Origin: Haplomitrium mnioides
Lineage: Eukaryota > Marchantiophyta > Haplomitriopsida > Calobryales
Length of the DNA stretch: 31,940 bases
Assembly: GCA_049999725.1 (NCBI GenBank)
Contig: JBNGIS010003916.1
Coordinates: 1 to 31,940 of the forward strand
Direction of reading: 5' to 3'
Positions 1-10,981 of this stretch are shown piece by piece. Within the stretch, counting starts at the first letter, position 1; the number at the start of each line of letters is the position of its first letter. A model generated the notes under the pieces. It was given only the letters and a program-made list of their open reading frames with translations, searched no databases and was not told the DNA's origin. Both the position numbers and the translations under genes were made by a program.

Positions 1-400
1 CTGTAGGACACTCGCGATCTGCCTTTCTTCGGAGTGCCTTCGGGCTTCCTTGTTGTTGATCCCTTCGTCTTCCTCTTGTAATCGCCTCGCCATGGGCGGT
101 TGCTCTATTCGTTCTCCGCAGGTCCCATTCCCGCATCCTCCTTAGGCCCATGGATTCCCGCTGGCTTGCTTTGAATTTGAAAATGGGGCCCCTCCCCTGG
201 CTGGCGATCACTGCTCTCCCTCCTCATCTCTTCCGCCATGATCCTGTTTCCCTCCTAGGAATCATGCGCCCTGCTCTTATCATCTGTTTGAGGTAATCAG
301 CTGTTCCTGCAAGGCCTTCACACTTGCTAAGGAGCATTTGGGTCGCTGATGCTTCTGATTCTGTGAATTCTGCTTGAATGCTCCAAAGCACCGGCTGACA
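1..400 (-). mobile_element. Antisense LTR fragment (copy D), cut by the window edge
   Basis: This stretch is colinear with 12540-12931 (the end of solo LTR E) and with the reverse complement of the first part of A's 3' LTR (15569 to about 15905). It is therefore the beginning of an LTR of the same superfamily lying on the minus strand, with its terminal TG at 399-400 (the plus strand ends in GGCTGACA). Right after it, at 401, the sequence matches A's LTR at about 15903, so D inserted into A's 5' LTR. The rest of D and the other target-site copy lie outside the window, so whether D is a solo LTR or a full element is unknown. No gene is present. Confidence 0.75.
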
Positions 401-790
401 AAAGGAGAAATTCAAAAGCACTCAAGAGAGAGGGGGACCGTAGACAATGCCTGCAGAAGCCACACATCACAAGCACGGATCAGAGACATGAAGGAGGAGG
501 CACAATCTTCGTAAGAGCGAGCTAGGCTAGGAGGCGGGGGACGCCTCAATCCCACAAGCGTGAGCGTGCTCTGCAAGGGTCCGACCCCTTTCATCGAGTC
601 CGTAGGTCTGAGCGGAAACATGGAGTCTTCTGAGGCTCCAAAGGATTCTACGGAAATGTGGCATCTCCAGAGCGCTTCATGGGATTCTGCGGATGACGTG
701 GCGGCTCCAAGGGGTACGAAGGTCTTCACGGAGAGGTGGCGGGCCCCGAAGGACGTAACGGAAATCAGCCTCCCTAAGTGGGGAACCTTG

Positions 791-835
791 TTAAGTGGGT
801 TTCGATTTGTCTTCCGACCTTGAGAGCCCACTTAA
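791..835 (+). repeat. TTAAGTGGG inverted repeat in A's 5' LTR
   Basis: TTAAGTGGG at 791-799 pairs perfectly with CCCACTTAA at 827-835 around a 27-nt loop. The same 9-bp arms and loop length occur in A's 3' LTR at 16299-16343. Related versions lie in B (18597-18615, a tighter 7-bp stem with a 5-nt loop), in E near 12187-12246 and in C near 23886-23912 and 24210-24280. Its role is unknown; a regulatory or RNA structure in U3/R is possible. Confidence 0.6.
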
Positions 836-877
836 TAGGGATCCATTGAGAGACCCAACCGGAGGGCAAAGAGAGAT

Positions 878-1165
878 TAGTCGAAGGGGTGATGAATCGC
901 AAGTTCGACCCAAGGAGAAGCAAAGCTGAAGGGGTGATGAATCGTAAGTTCGGTCAAACGAAGAGCCAGTAAGTGCCGAAAGGGTGATGAATTGTAGGTC
1001 CGATCAGACGAAGAGCAAGTAAAGCCAAAGGGGTGATCTATCGACGATCCAACCAGAAGAGAACCAAGGAATGCCAAAGAGGCGATCTAGCGAAGGTTCA
1101 ACCGGAGGAAGAGCAAGCAGTGCCAAAAAAGAGGATCTATCACCGATCCGGCAAGGACAAGTTGG
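878..1165 (+). repeat. Tandem array of ~49-bp units in A's 5' LTR (6 units)
   Basis: Six diverged copies follow one another. The GATGA/GATCT core sits at 891, 936, 986, 1035, 1084 and 1134, giving spacings of 45, 50, 49, 49 and 50. Each unit reads roughly GCCGAAGGGGTGATNNATCG, then a TCCGA-type box, then an AAGAGCAAG-type purine stretch. Equivalent arrays occur in every LTR of this superfamily in the window, so it is an ancestral LTR component rather than a local satellite. Confidence 0.8.
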
Positions 1166-1383
1166 AAAGTTTGACAGGGTATGGTCGTGACGTTCGAAAG
1201 TTTGACGGAGGATGCGGTTGGTTCATGGAGCTCTTTTTTGTTCTTATAATGAGCGGAGTGACAACTTAGCGAAGGAAGTCTCGGGCGCGTACTGTTCTTA
1301 TTACAAAGGGATTCCAAAATGGCGACATCGGCATAGTTCTTTCTCAGCAAGGGAAGGCTTTTTGGATGACGTGGCATCCGCGG

Positions 1384-1611
1384 AAGATCAACGGGTCAAC
1401 TTTGGAAGGAGGTCAAAGCGGCGGTCCGCCTACCCCTTTGCGGGACAGTGTCGGACGACACTCTTCGGATGACATGGCGCCCTGAGAAAGCTTGGAGGAG
1501 ATCCGCGGGTCAACTTTGAAAGGAGGTCAGCATGGCGGTTGACCTACCCCTTTGCGGGGCGGCGTTGGACGGCACCCTTCGGATGACGTGGCGTATTCGG
1601 AGGAGAGGCGG
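1384..1611 (+). repeat. GC-rich ~113-bp module, repeated in A's 5' LTR
   Basis: The module contains GGGTCAACTTTG, then a CCTACCCCTTTGCGGG hairpin-forming box, then a TCGGACGGC-like box and a GATGACGTGGC motif. The CCTACCCC box starts at 1429 and again at 1543. A third copy begins near 1660 and resumes at 3984 after the insert. CCCC and GGGG around TTTGC can fold on each other. E carries three copies on the minus strand near 10982-11340; B and C carry one each (about 19485-19545 and 23030-23095). Confidence 0.65.
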
Positions 1612-1711
1612 AAGTCAAGGGACACACGGCAGCAAGTCAGAGCCCATCGGGTCTCGGGCCACGTGCAAGTCAACTTCGGAGAAAGAGTCAGGGCGGCGAT
1701 CTCACAGCCTA

Positions 1712-3983
1712 GCAAGACAACTCATCCCCTTTTTTTGTTTTACTTTGTTAGATTGTTGATATTGACACTTCATACCTCTCTGAACATTCCAATCCGTTGG
1801 ACGCTTCCTACCAATTGACCCTTTCCTTGTTTTACTATCAGTTCACCAATATACTTACTACATGTGCTTTGTTCCACTGCTTGCCATACTTGTGGAATGC
1901 TCCATGCTATCTCAACTGACCAAACCAATTACCTAGTCTATCTTCCTCTACTCCAAGATAGATCCACTATCCAACTCATAACAACAATTTCAGCTTTGTT
2001 GGGGCACAACTTCTACAATTCACTACCATCCTCCTCTCAATCCTTCCAAGCACTATGCGCAAATGTTGAGAATCTATAGATGGCAGAGATCTTCACTCAC
2101 TAATCTAGTTACACCCCTCCACACATCAACATGGTTTGTGGGTACTTATCACCCTATAACACCCAAGGTACCACCTTCGGGAAGAATATGACAACCTGTA
2201 CCTCTTCTGGTGTAAGGCATTAAGGGTTCTAGCCTAGACATCGCCCCCCAATGATACTTTTACCTCATATTTCCTTCCTCTTGGTCGATAGCCGCAACAG
2301 GGTACATTCTTCTACACAGTCTGCTCCAACAAAGCATCAACTCTTGTTCTGAGATAGGAACCACTCCTAGAGTTTGAAGGATTCAATAGATGCATGGGAG
2401 TCCCTTGTTTGACTAGAGATTGCTCCATCCTAAAATTCAATCCATCCTCATGGTATTCCAGAGACTTTCTGATACAATGAGATTATTCTCCCATTCCCAC
2501 CTCTTCATTGGGTTCCTATCTCATAATTAATCACTATGATTAGATCCTCCATTGAGAATTCAGAAGCTCACTTAGTCATACCTCATCAATGAGCACAGAC
2601 CTTCTAGCAAAAGCAATGCTCTCTCAAAGCTTTGATCAAAATCTCCATGACATCATTGAAATGATACTCACTAATTGGTTCTTCTCTCTTTGAACACTGA
2701 GGTTTGTTAGTCCCACACAAAATTCACATCACACCACGTGCTCTTGATGACATAATGCTCACCCACTACCTCTCTTAATCTCTACATGGATACCTTTGAG
2801 AGACCTCTTGATGCAAGGCTTCTCAACCAGAAAATGATGTTCTCCTATCACATGATCCAACCTTTCTTCTTCTTGAGATGTGACTTTTAGCCATGTGCTT
2901 GATTCGACCAGAAAACCCCTTCAAGAGGGTTTCTTGAGCTGCCTACCTTCCCACAAAATTACCCCCTAGAAAACTCTGCTGCAATGACCTTCCCTACATT
3001 GACTAGACCCCTACAGACCTTCCTCCAAAATCACCTCAACAAAATCCAACGTTGGCAAAACACTTCACGAATCCTCTCTTCTTTCCTAAACCGTAGTTCA
3101 AGCATCTCTTGTTTCTTCCCACATTTTCCCTCGACAAAGGTCTCCTCCGATGCACTTTGAAAATCTACTATTGTGAGCATGTCATCAATTTTTGATTTGA
3201 CAAAAATCAACCGCTATTAGGAAAAATTCCCTTCCACGAGCGAATCCTTGGTTTGCCTTTGTTAGAGTATGGCCAAGGATCCTTGACACACCTCCAACCT
3301 ACAACCAAGGCTTCACCACTAGAACTTGCCTCAATTTCTATCTAGACATATTGCAAGGTCTCTCAAAACCGACATCAATGAATTATGGAGGCTTATTCCA
3401 TCTCTCCTCTTGAAGTAGCCATTGTGTTTGATTCTGAAGCCCTTTACAACAATCCGACGCTAGAAATTCATTTTTCTCTCTCTTCCCATTGTTACTCCAG
3501 CCCAACCTTTCATGAAAGACTCCTCCACCATCACATCATTGTCCCCATCCTCATGGTATTCCAGAGACTCCACAATAACCTTTTTTTCAATGAAATATGA
3601 CTTGCAATTCATCTAGAAGGGCCACCACCAAGAAAAGAAAGAGTCAAGAAAAAGGCATAAGTCTTTCATTCAGCCCAAAACTCTTTCCCAACTAAGAAAC
3701 CTTTGACTAGACCTTCAAATTTGTTGGGCCCTCCTTCCAACCTACGATATGCTTCTCCTATCACATTCCCTTAGACATCTCTCCCTCTATTCTCTATGTG
3801 GAGCGTAAACACCCCCTCTCCAAAAAACCCACTAAAACAATTGTGTGGTACCCTCTAGAGAGAGGACCTCTGCCTCACTTTTCTCAATTTGTGCCTTAAC
3901 CCAAGGGTGCACGCGGGAAAAATTCCCACTTCCTTTCTAGTCATCTGATACCACCTTTCCATCTCCATCATCCAATTTTAAGG
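1712..3983 (-). mobile_element. Unidentified AT-rich 2.27-kb insertion in A's 5' LTR
   Basis: Neither A's 3' LTR (around 17090-17115) nor E (around 11030-11050) has this segment, so it is an insertion. GCCTA stands on both sides (1707-1711 and 3984-3988) and may be a target duplication. It is clearly more AT-rich than its surroundings and shows no inverted terminal repeats. Minus-strand translation gives coding-like stretches broken by stops and frameshifts, including the phrase SLEYHEDG encoded twice (about 2448-2470 and 3549-3571 in DNA). A T-run near its left end (1729-1737) would be an A-run on the minus strand. I do not recognise the protein; a degraded retroelement or a captured gene piece are both possible. 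Confidence 0.55.
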
Positions 3984-5716
3984 GCCTACCCCTTTGCGGG
4001 GCGGCATCGAACGGCGGGGCCTCAGACGACGTGGCCCTCGGAGGGGACCCGTGGAATATTCAGGGGCAAATCTGCAAAGATTCATGTGGACTAGGTTCCG
4101 CGAGGCGCTATTTCGAGGAGTCCTTCAGACTTGGTTCCGCGAGAATCCATAGAATCTCAGCCCGCAAGATTCCTCGGACACCCTATAGAGTTACTGTTGT
4201 ACTTGGCACTTTCTGACTAACTGATAAGACACGCGGCGTGACCTTCTTTTCTGTTGTAACGGGGTTAACGAATAGTGGACCCACGCGTTGTAGCCTCCCA
4301 TTCCGAGCCCAACTGGATTAACAACCTTTCAACGGGAAGGGCTCGGGGGATCAGCGAACGCTCAGGGGGTATACATTGGGGAGCTCCAATTTTGATCGGG
4401 TTAATGCACAAGCAATCGAGGGATGCGACAACGATCTCAAGATAGGGAAATCACAACGAGGTAAGGTAGGAGGAAGATTCCAGTGAGAAGCGAGTGAAGC
4501 GAGTGAACTCACATTGGGGGCGAGCAGGGGTGGAGGTGGACTAGAGGGGCGCTGAGAATCGCTAGGCGGGGAGCTCTAGAGGCTCAGGCGATCCAGGTGA
4601 ACTCATCCCCGTGAGTGGACCAAGGGCGGAGGTGGATCGATATGGGAGTCTAGAAGGGATTCTGGCTTGTTGAGAAATCGAGAGAAGCTACCAAGTGAGG
4701 AGCTTGGAGTCGTCTCTACATTCCTTGTACGGGAGCATCAACCCATAGTGTTCGGAGTACACTTTGGTGTAATTCTTCAAGTGGAGCTGAGAGGGGAGGG
4801 AGGGCTGCGTTAGTGCCCTCGCACTACGGAGTAAGACCTGTCGAGGCTCGGGGTGGAGTGGGCTACCTGCAATCGGGAAGACTGCCTTCCAAAGGTAGAA
4901 GTGAAAGAAATCCACTTCCTAGCTTGAGGAAGTAAAGTCAGGGCTTTTCGCGAGGGAAGTTGAAAAACTATCTGGAGAGGGGTGTCTGGGTGGATGTTGG
5001 TGTGAAGGCTGGAAGGCAGCAAGTGATTCAGAAGGGAAGGATCTGTTGGTGAGATCAATCCAGAAGGCCTTCAAGGACTTTGTTTCTATTGCAATAGATT
5101 GTTGGAAGTGTTTGTGCATATGTGTATAGCTAGATTTACATTCTGCATTTGTATTCAAGAGACATTTTAGACTAGGCATATCAAGACCAATTGAGCAGAC
5201 CCTGGGACAGCCCTAGAGGGGGAGTCAAGTCCCTAGCAACAACCAAGTGATCTTGGGGGTAAATGCTCTCTATTTCTGATCCTGTTGCATAGCTTAGGAA
5301 TTAGTTACTTTTTGATAGTTAGGAATCAATTTATCGGTTCTGTGACAACCTTGAGAGGGGGAGTCCAGACCTCTATCATTTGTTCATTGGTGCAGGTCAC
5401 AACACTTTTCTGCCCCATAGCATATACAAGGTGGCATGGTCTAAGATTTGGACCCTTGGAATATATTGAAGGAATTACACAAGGAAAGCTGGGTGTGGAA
5501 AATGTGGACTGGGGTTATGAATGAATGATTTGAGTGTAACCTGAAGAGAGTGAGTGGTGAAAAAAAGGCTTGTAAGGAAAGGAAGAGTCCTTAAAGCCTC
5601 AAAGTGATAATTGGCAAGAGGCCATTTCAAAAAAGAACCTGAAAGCCCTGAATCTGTCCTCCCCCGCCTTCAAAGCAGCATCTGAAAAGGTTAAGGCCTG
5701 AAAGACGGGAGTGATA

Positions 5717-5907
5717 TGAATTTTTGGCGCTAGAAGGAGGGACAAAGTTTTGGAGAAACCTGAGACCAACTCAAACCATAGACATCACTTTGTGCACCAG
5801 AGACTCACAGTCACAGTGTGACAGCCCATTTCGAGAAATAGAGCAACTGGGTGTGAGTTTGTTGAGGAAGAGTGGCGGAAGGAAGGGACTTCTGGGTGGA
5901 AGTGGCC
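5717..5907 (+). other. Leader of element A with primer-binding site
   Basis: The sequence TGGCGCTAGAAGGAGG at 5725-5740 starts with TGG, as a site pairing with a tRNA 3' CCA does, and sits 8 bases after the LTR end. B has the near-identical TGGTGCTAGAAGGAG at 25375-25389, also 8 bases after its LTR. The shared text CCTGAGACCAACTC follows in both leaders. I cannot name the tRNA from sequence alone. The rest up to 5907 is untranslated leader. Confidence 0.65.
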
Positions 5908-7600
5908 ATGGCCAGTGCAGGGATGGCCGATCGAGTACCCCCTTCTGGGCTTCAGGGAAGATTCAAATACAAGTCCTTCAAGGGATGCTTGAAGGATGAC
6001 ATAGATGCATGGCTGGACGACTTGGAAAATACTGCAGCATCAAATGATGAAGCCCATGTGAAGATCGGGATCCTGCCAGTAGTTTTGAAGGGAAAAGCTC
6101 AGCTCTAGTACAAGGATTTGCCCGATAATGTCAAATGGGACTGGCACGCATTCAAGGCAACCTTCATAGTAGAATTCCGCGGGATCAAAGAAGAGCGGAA
6201 GCGCTGATCAAGATGGGTCAGGTCAGGATGAAGAAGAAGGAGTTTGTGAGGAAATTCCTCCAACGTTTCAAGAAGGTGGCGTGGAAGCTGAACCCGCCAG
6301 CCACTGATGAGATGCTCACGACGTGGTTCCTAGTAGCTTTACCTAGAGGAATTGGGACCTGGGTGTGCCAGACAGATCCACAGACTTTGGAGGAAGATGT
6401 CTATGCAGCCCAATCCCACGTCAATGCTGCCATCACCTGTTCCCGAAGAAAGGTACGGGCCAAATACGAGTCCGATGACTCTTCCGACACCTCAGACAAT
6501 AACGAAGAAATGGATGAGAGTTCCGAGTTCTCCTCGGAAACCAAGAATGAGGCGAGCAGCAGCAACTCAGAGGAGGACCGGTCATCCAGAAAGAAGAAGA
6601 AGAAGGATCACAAGAAGAAGAAGAAGTCGGCCAAGGAGGTGAGTCATCGCAAAGGGGCCAACAAAGGAAAATATAGAAAAGCTGAACCCAAACCCGAGGC
6701 GAGCAGGAAGCCATGGGGCAGGGATCAAATTGAGGAGCTAAGCGCCAAAATGGAGGCGATGACCATCCTCATGGCGGGGATCAAACCGGAGGGCAGGCCT
6801 CTGCCAACCCGGAGAGTTGGAGTCTGGTGTGTCAGATGCAAGCAGCACGGACACTCCCCTCAAGAATGTCTGAACGACAATAATGTTGTGCATTATGCGA
6901 GGGAGGAAGCGCCCGAGTACGTGAGAGAAGAGGTTGAGTATGTCATGGAGGAGGCCCCAAAAACAATGTATCAAATCAGCGGGGGACCTCGGACAATGCT
7001 GAGCAGGCCCGCAGGAGGGAACGAAGGGCCAATGAATAAGTGAGCTGCCAATCAGCCCTTCAAGACAACAATCATGGTCTGTTGGAATTTTGGCCAGCCC
7101 GGCCACATTTCATCCAGCTATCCGGAGCCGCGCAAGAGCGGTTATGGCCATACACCTCCCTTGTGCTTCTAATGCAAGAAGGAGGGGCATGTGGCGGTGA
7201 ATTGCCCAACTCAAAGACCCGATGCTCCCCTTGGGCCAAGCGCAAATCCTTCTCCCCCCGCAATTGTCAATCTGGTCACCTTGGAGATGGAGGAGGAAGC
7301 CGAATTTTTGGGAGGGGAGACTCCCACTCATGAGGATTGTTTCCGGATGGTAACTAAGGCCGGGCAAAAGCAAAGAAGAGGAGCCAGAAGAAGTCTGAGC
7401 AAAGAGCCAAGAAGGGGGTGGCTCAAGCAACCTCATCACACAATGATTCGGATTATCAGAGGGATAATCCAAAGTGGTTTTACCCGAAGCAGCAGGACCG
7501 TGTCAAGAGGCAATTGGAGGCTTTGGAGGCTCTCGAAGAAGAATAGACAACAGAAGAGACCCACCCTCAAAGAGGTCCATAAGTAGCAAGGAGGGACCTA
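5908..7600 (+). pseudogene. gag: gag of element A (capsid and nucleocapsid), decayed
   Basis: Gag forms the virus-like particle of the retrotransposon and packages its RNA. The start at 5908 is the ATG in a GCCATGG context; upstream GTG codons are less likely. A capsid-type helical region follows (GRFKYKSFKGCLKDDIDAWL, then a FKATFIVEFRG segment), broken by TAG at 6106 and a frameshift near 6195-6205. From 6205 the frame (6135-7043) holds the capsid end, an acidic serine-rich stretch, a lysine run and a CCHC zinc knuckle (CVRCKQHGHSPQEC). After TGA at 7041 the same frame shows a second knuckle that lost two cysteines and a third (CKKEGHVAVNC) with a stop beside its first cysteine pair. Two further frame changes lie between about 7370 and 7590. 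Non-functional. Confidence 0.8.
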
Positions 7601-9001
7601 GAAGGCACATGCAAAGGTTGCAGCTACGGAAGAGGGGACAAAGCCCAGCCCCTACAACATTCAAGCAGATGTGCGGAATCTCTTTGTTACAGCCACAGTG
7701 GGCCAACTCATCAAGGATAGCCCGCTGTATCGAAGGCAACTCCGCAAATTGCTGATGGGAGCTAAAAGGAGAAGAAGGCTACCCAAGGTGGGAGCTCCAG
7801 CAGATCTGCAACTGGTCTGTGAAGACAAGGAGGCCCCGAAGATTGACATCCAGATTGCGGGGTGCACATTGTCCTTAGTGCCCGTAGATGGAGGGGCAGG
7901 AGTCAACATCATGGTGGAGGAAATAGCTCACAAACTGGGATTCACGGAATTCCAGCATACAACCCAAATCATGAGGCTGGCGGATAGGTCGCGAGTTAAG
8001 CCATTAGGCTCTCTTCTCCAAATACCAACGTTTATAGGAGGGAAGGAGTTCAAGCTAAATTATTTGGTAATGCTACCCGCCAAAGCGTCTCCATACCCAG
8101 TGTTGATCGAAAAGCCGTGGCTGTATGGGGCCTGAGTGATGCACAATTGAGGGAACTCCACACTGGTGTTCGGCCTCAAAAAAATGACAGTGCACTATGG
8201 TCATGTCCCTCACTTGGAGGAAATACAGTCTGAGGCGGAGTACGACAGTGAGTGGTCTGAGGAGGAAGAAGATTCGGAGTACCACTACTGGGTGCAGATG
8301 GTGAGTGAAGCAACAGAGGAGGATCTGTCGAAGGAGGGTGTGGTGTCCGTCAATCAAATTGAATTATCCACCTACGACGGAACAAAGCACCAATGGAGGG
8401 AATCCACGAAAGATCGGGCTAGAGGTGAGGACAACATGATCCGAAGAGGGGAATGGTCCGAAGTGCCTCATCGGATGAGGAAAGCGGACACGAGGAGGTC
8501 TGAAGAAGCTCCTTGAGAGGAGGGCGGAGTGCGGTTGGCTACTCTGATGCCAACAAAGGACAATAGGGGACAAAATGAGATGGGGGTGGTGCAGGATGCC
8601 CAACACAAGTAGCTGGTGGTCCGAGAAGGACACACCTTCCATATAGGATCCCAATTGTCCAGGGAAGTGGAGCGAACCCTCACCAATCTCTTGCACAATT
8701 TCAGTGATGCCTTCGCTTGGAGTCACGTAGATTTGAAGGGAGTCTTGAGAGAATTGGGGGAGCATTGGATTGACTTGGAACCCACAGCAATCCTAGTGCG
8801 TCAGAGGCAATACCGAATGAATCTCTGATTCTCCCTACTAGTGAAGGAGAAGATAGACAAACTCCTGGAAGTTGATTTCATTTACCATGTCCTCAACAAC
8901 GAGTAGGTGTCTCCCTTGGTAGTGGTGCCCAAGAAGGTGGGACAATACGGGGAGAAGAAGATCAGAGTATGTCAAGATTTTCGGAAGTTGAACGATGCCA
9001 C
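7601..9001 (+). pseudogene. pol: pol N-terminal part: protease and start of reverse transcriptase, decayed
   Basis: It reads in the same frame as gag (a fused gag-pol is likely). The aspartic protease domain is at about 7770-8130; its active site reads VDGGAGVNIM where the family has D-S/T-G, so the second active-site residue is changed. An acidic linker follows (about 8215-8510), then a typical pre-RT segment (FSDAFAWSHVDLKGV) and the first RT motif (SPLVVVPKKVGQYGEKKIRV, then CQDFRKLN). In-frame stops lie at 8133, 8148, 8514, 8826 and 8904; several sit where tryptophan is usual, suggesting TGG to TGA/TAG change. The gene stops at 9001 because solo LTR E is inserted there; it resumes at 12932. 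Confidence 0.85.
8997..9001 (+). repeat. Left target-site copy of solo LTR E (GCCAC)
   Basis: GCCAC here and GCGAC at 12932-12936 flank E. They are the same RT codons (Ala-Thr of the ..LNxATKKDHY.. motif) duplicated by insertion, now differing by one base. Confidence 0.75.
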
Positions 9002-9990
9002 TGTCGCTCTCCTGTTCCGGGCCTTAACCTTCTCAGCTGCCTCTTCGGAGGCAAAGGAGGACAGATTGTGGGCTTTCAAGTTCTTTTCTGAGATGGCCCC
9101 TTTCCAGTTATCACTTTGAGGCTCTAAGAATTCTCCCTTTCCTTTCCAGCCTTTAACACACCACTCACTCTCTTCTGGTGGCACTCAAGTTAGTTAGTCA
9201 TGCAATCCCTAGGTCTCCATTCATACCCCCAACTGATCTTGGTGTAATTCCTGCACTTTATTCCAAGGACCCAATGACTTAGACCCTGCCACCTTATTTG
9301 TGCTTTGAGGCAGAAGTGTGCTGGTGACCTGCACCACTGAACAATACAAGAAGTCTGAACTCCCCCTCTCAAGGTTGTCACAGAACTGGTACAATTGATC
9401 CTAACTATCCTAAGATGACCAATTCCTACTCTATACAACAGAATTAGGGATAGAGAGCATTCACCTCCATGATACCAGAACTGTGTCAAGGGATTGGACT
9501 CCCCCTCCAAGGCTGTTCCAAGGGTCTGCTCAACTATCCTAATGTAGTCTAATCTAAAATGTCTCTCAAACACAAATACAGAATGCAACTCTATCTACAC
9601 ACATATGCACAAACATAATTACACTATGTAATGCAAAGAGAAACAGAGTCCTTGAAGGCCCTCTGGACAGATCCACCAACTGATACTTCCCTTTTGAATT
9701 CTTCGCTGCCTTACAGCCTACAGCCCAACAACCACCCACACACCCTTCTCTCCAGATAGTTTTTTAACTTCCCTTGCGAGAAGCCCTGACTTTACTTCCT
9801 CATGCTAGGAAGAGGATTTCTTTGACTTCCAACTTTGGAAGACATTTTTCCCAACTGCAGGTAGCCCACTCCACCCCGAGCCTTGACGAGTCTTACTACG
9901 CAATGCACAGGCACTAACGCAGCCCCCCCTTCTCACTCCACTTAAGAATTACACCAAAGTATACTCCAAACACTCTAGGTTGATACTCCC

Positions 9991-10582
9991 GCACAAGGAA
10001 TGGCAGAGACAACCCCAAACTCCTCACTTGGCAGCCTCTCCCGAAGTCTTAGCCAGCCAGAATCCCTTCTAGACCCTCGTATTGGTCCACCTCCGCTCTG
10101 GTCTACCTGCAAGGACGAGTTCTCCTGGATCGCCTGAGCATCCAGAGCTCCTCACTCTGCGATTTTCGGCGCCCCTCCAGTCCACCTCTGAATCCCCTGG
10201 CCCCTTGGAGCTAGTTCACGTGATCTTCTCATCGGATTCCCACTCCAGCCCCCTTGTTGCGATTTCCTTGTCCTAAGGACGTGATGCTCTTGCACAAAAA
10301 ATGCAGAGGCGACCCCAAGTCCTCCCTTGGTGGCCCCTCCTGAAGTCTTAGCCAGCCATAATCCCTTTTAGACCCCCGTATCGGTCCACCTCCACTCTGG
10401 TCCACCTGCAAGGATGAGTTCACTTGGATCGCCCGAGCATCCAGAGCTCCTCACTATGCGATTCTCGGTGCCCCTCCAGTCCACCTCCGAATCCCCTTGG
10501 CCCCTTGGAGCTAGTACACCCGCTTCACGTAATTCCTCACTGAATTCTCACCCATGCCTTACCATGCGCGATTTCCTTGTCT
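9991..10582. repeat. Tandem duplication of ~300 bp inside solo LTR E
   Basis: GCACAA...GCAGAG at 9991 recurs at 10292, and the next roughly 290 bases run in parallel (shared landmarks: GAAGTCTTAGCCAGCCA, CATCCAGAGCTCCTCACT, CCCTTGGAGCTAGT, GCGATTTCCTTGTC). A's LTRs have this segment once (4470-4720 and 31060-31300, opposite strand), so the duplication is special to E or its sublineage. Confidence 0.7.
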
Positions 10583-10981
10583 TGCGGTTGGTGTCGCTTC
10601 TTGCAATTGCCTGTGCATCAACCTGAAGAAATTTGAAGACCATCGAGGTATACCCCTTCCCGCGCGCTGATCCCGCGAGCCTGATCCGATGAATAGTCGT
10701 TAATCCCGTTGGCTCGGATTAGAAGGTGATGACGCGTGTCTCATGCGGTTGTTATTCCCGTTACAACGGAATGGGAGAAGGCGTCGTGTGTCCTATCGGG
10801 CGGATAGGAAGATCCAAGTACAACGGTAATGTAACAGTAAGTCCGGAGAATCTTGCAGGTCGAGATTCCCGCGGAGCTAAGTCCGAAGGGTTCTTTGGAA
10901 CAGAGTTCCAAAGCGCCCCGTGGAACCCCACCCACAAAATCACCAAAGATTCCCCCGCAGATCCCAAGTCGTTCTCTGCGC

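Larger units (their letters stand above)
694..1592 (+). promoter_or_regulatory. Cluster of TGACGTGGC motifs in A's 5' LTR
   Basis: Exact TGACGTGGC occurs at 694-702, 1367-1375 and 1584-1592, with a CGACGTGGC variant at 4027-4035 beyond the insert. The core ACGTGGC is the plant ABRE/G-box type target of bZIP factors (family knowledge). That these sites drive LTR transcription is inference. A's 3' LTR keeps 16879-16887 and the variant at 17144-17152. Confidence 0.5.
401..5716 (+). mobile_element. 5' LTR of element A (start missing)
   Basis: It matches A's 3' LTR: 415-1700 pairs with 15920-17100, 3984-4365 with 17105-17490, and 4366-5144 with 30952-31734. The end at 5716 (GGGAGTGATA) is placed by comparison with B, whose LTR ends GGGGGTGACA just before a matching leader. 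Without the 2.27-kb insert and with the roughly 330 missing first bases, the intact LTR would be about 3.4 kb. It has no believable coding region; open frames here are by-products of GC-rich repeats. It contains a TTAAGTGGG hairpin, a 49-bp tandem array, GC-rich repeated modules and ACGTGGC motifs. Confidence 0.8.

Noticed and set aside
412-831. 139-residue minus-strand frame and the plus-strand frame opposite it
   Set aside because: This is LTR sequence; the corresponding region of the 3' LTR (15920-16320) does not keep either frame.
878-1165. CRISPR-like appearance of regularly spaced repeats
   Set aside because: Units are diverged along their whole length with no constant repeat and unique spacers, the context is a plant retrotransposon LTR, and no cas genes are present.
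3941-3953. Minus-strand TGGTATCAGATGA as a tRNA-Met primer site
   Set aside because: Only about 30 bases of insert lie upstream on that strand, no LTR end in CA precedes it, and no second LTR is seen. It is kept only as a weak hint.
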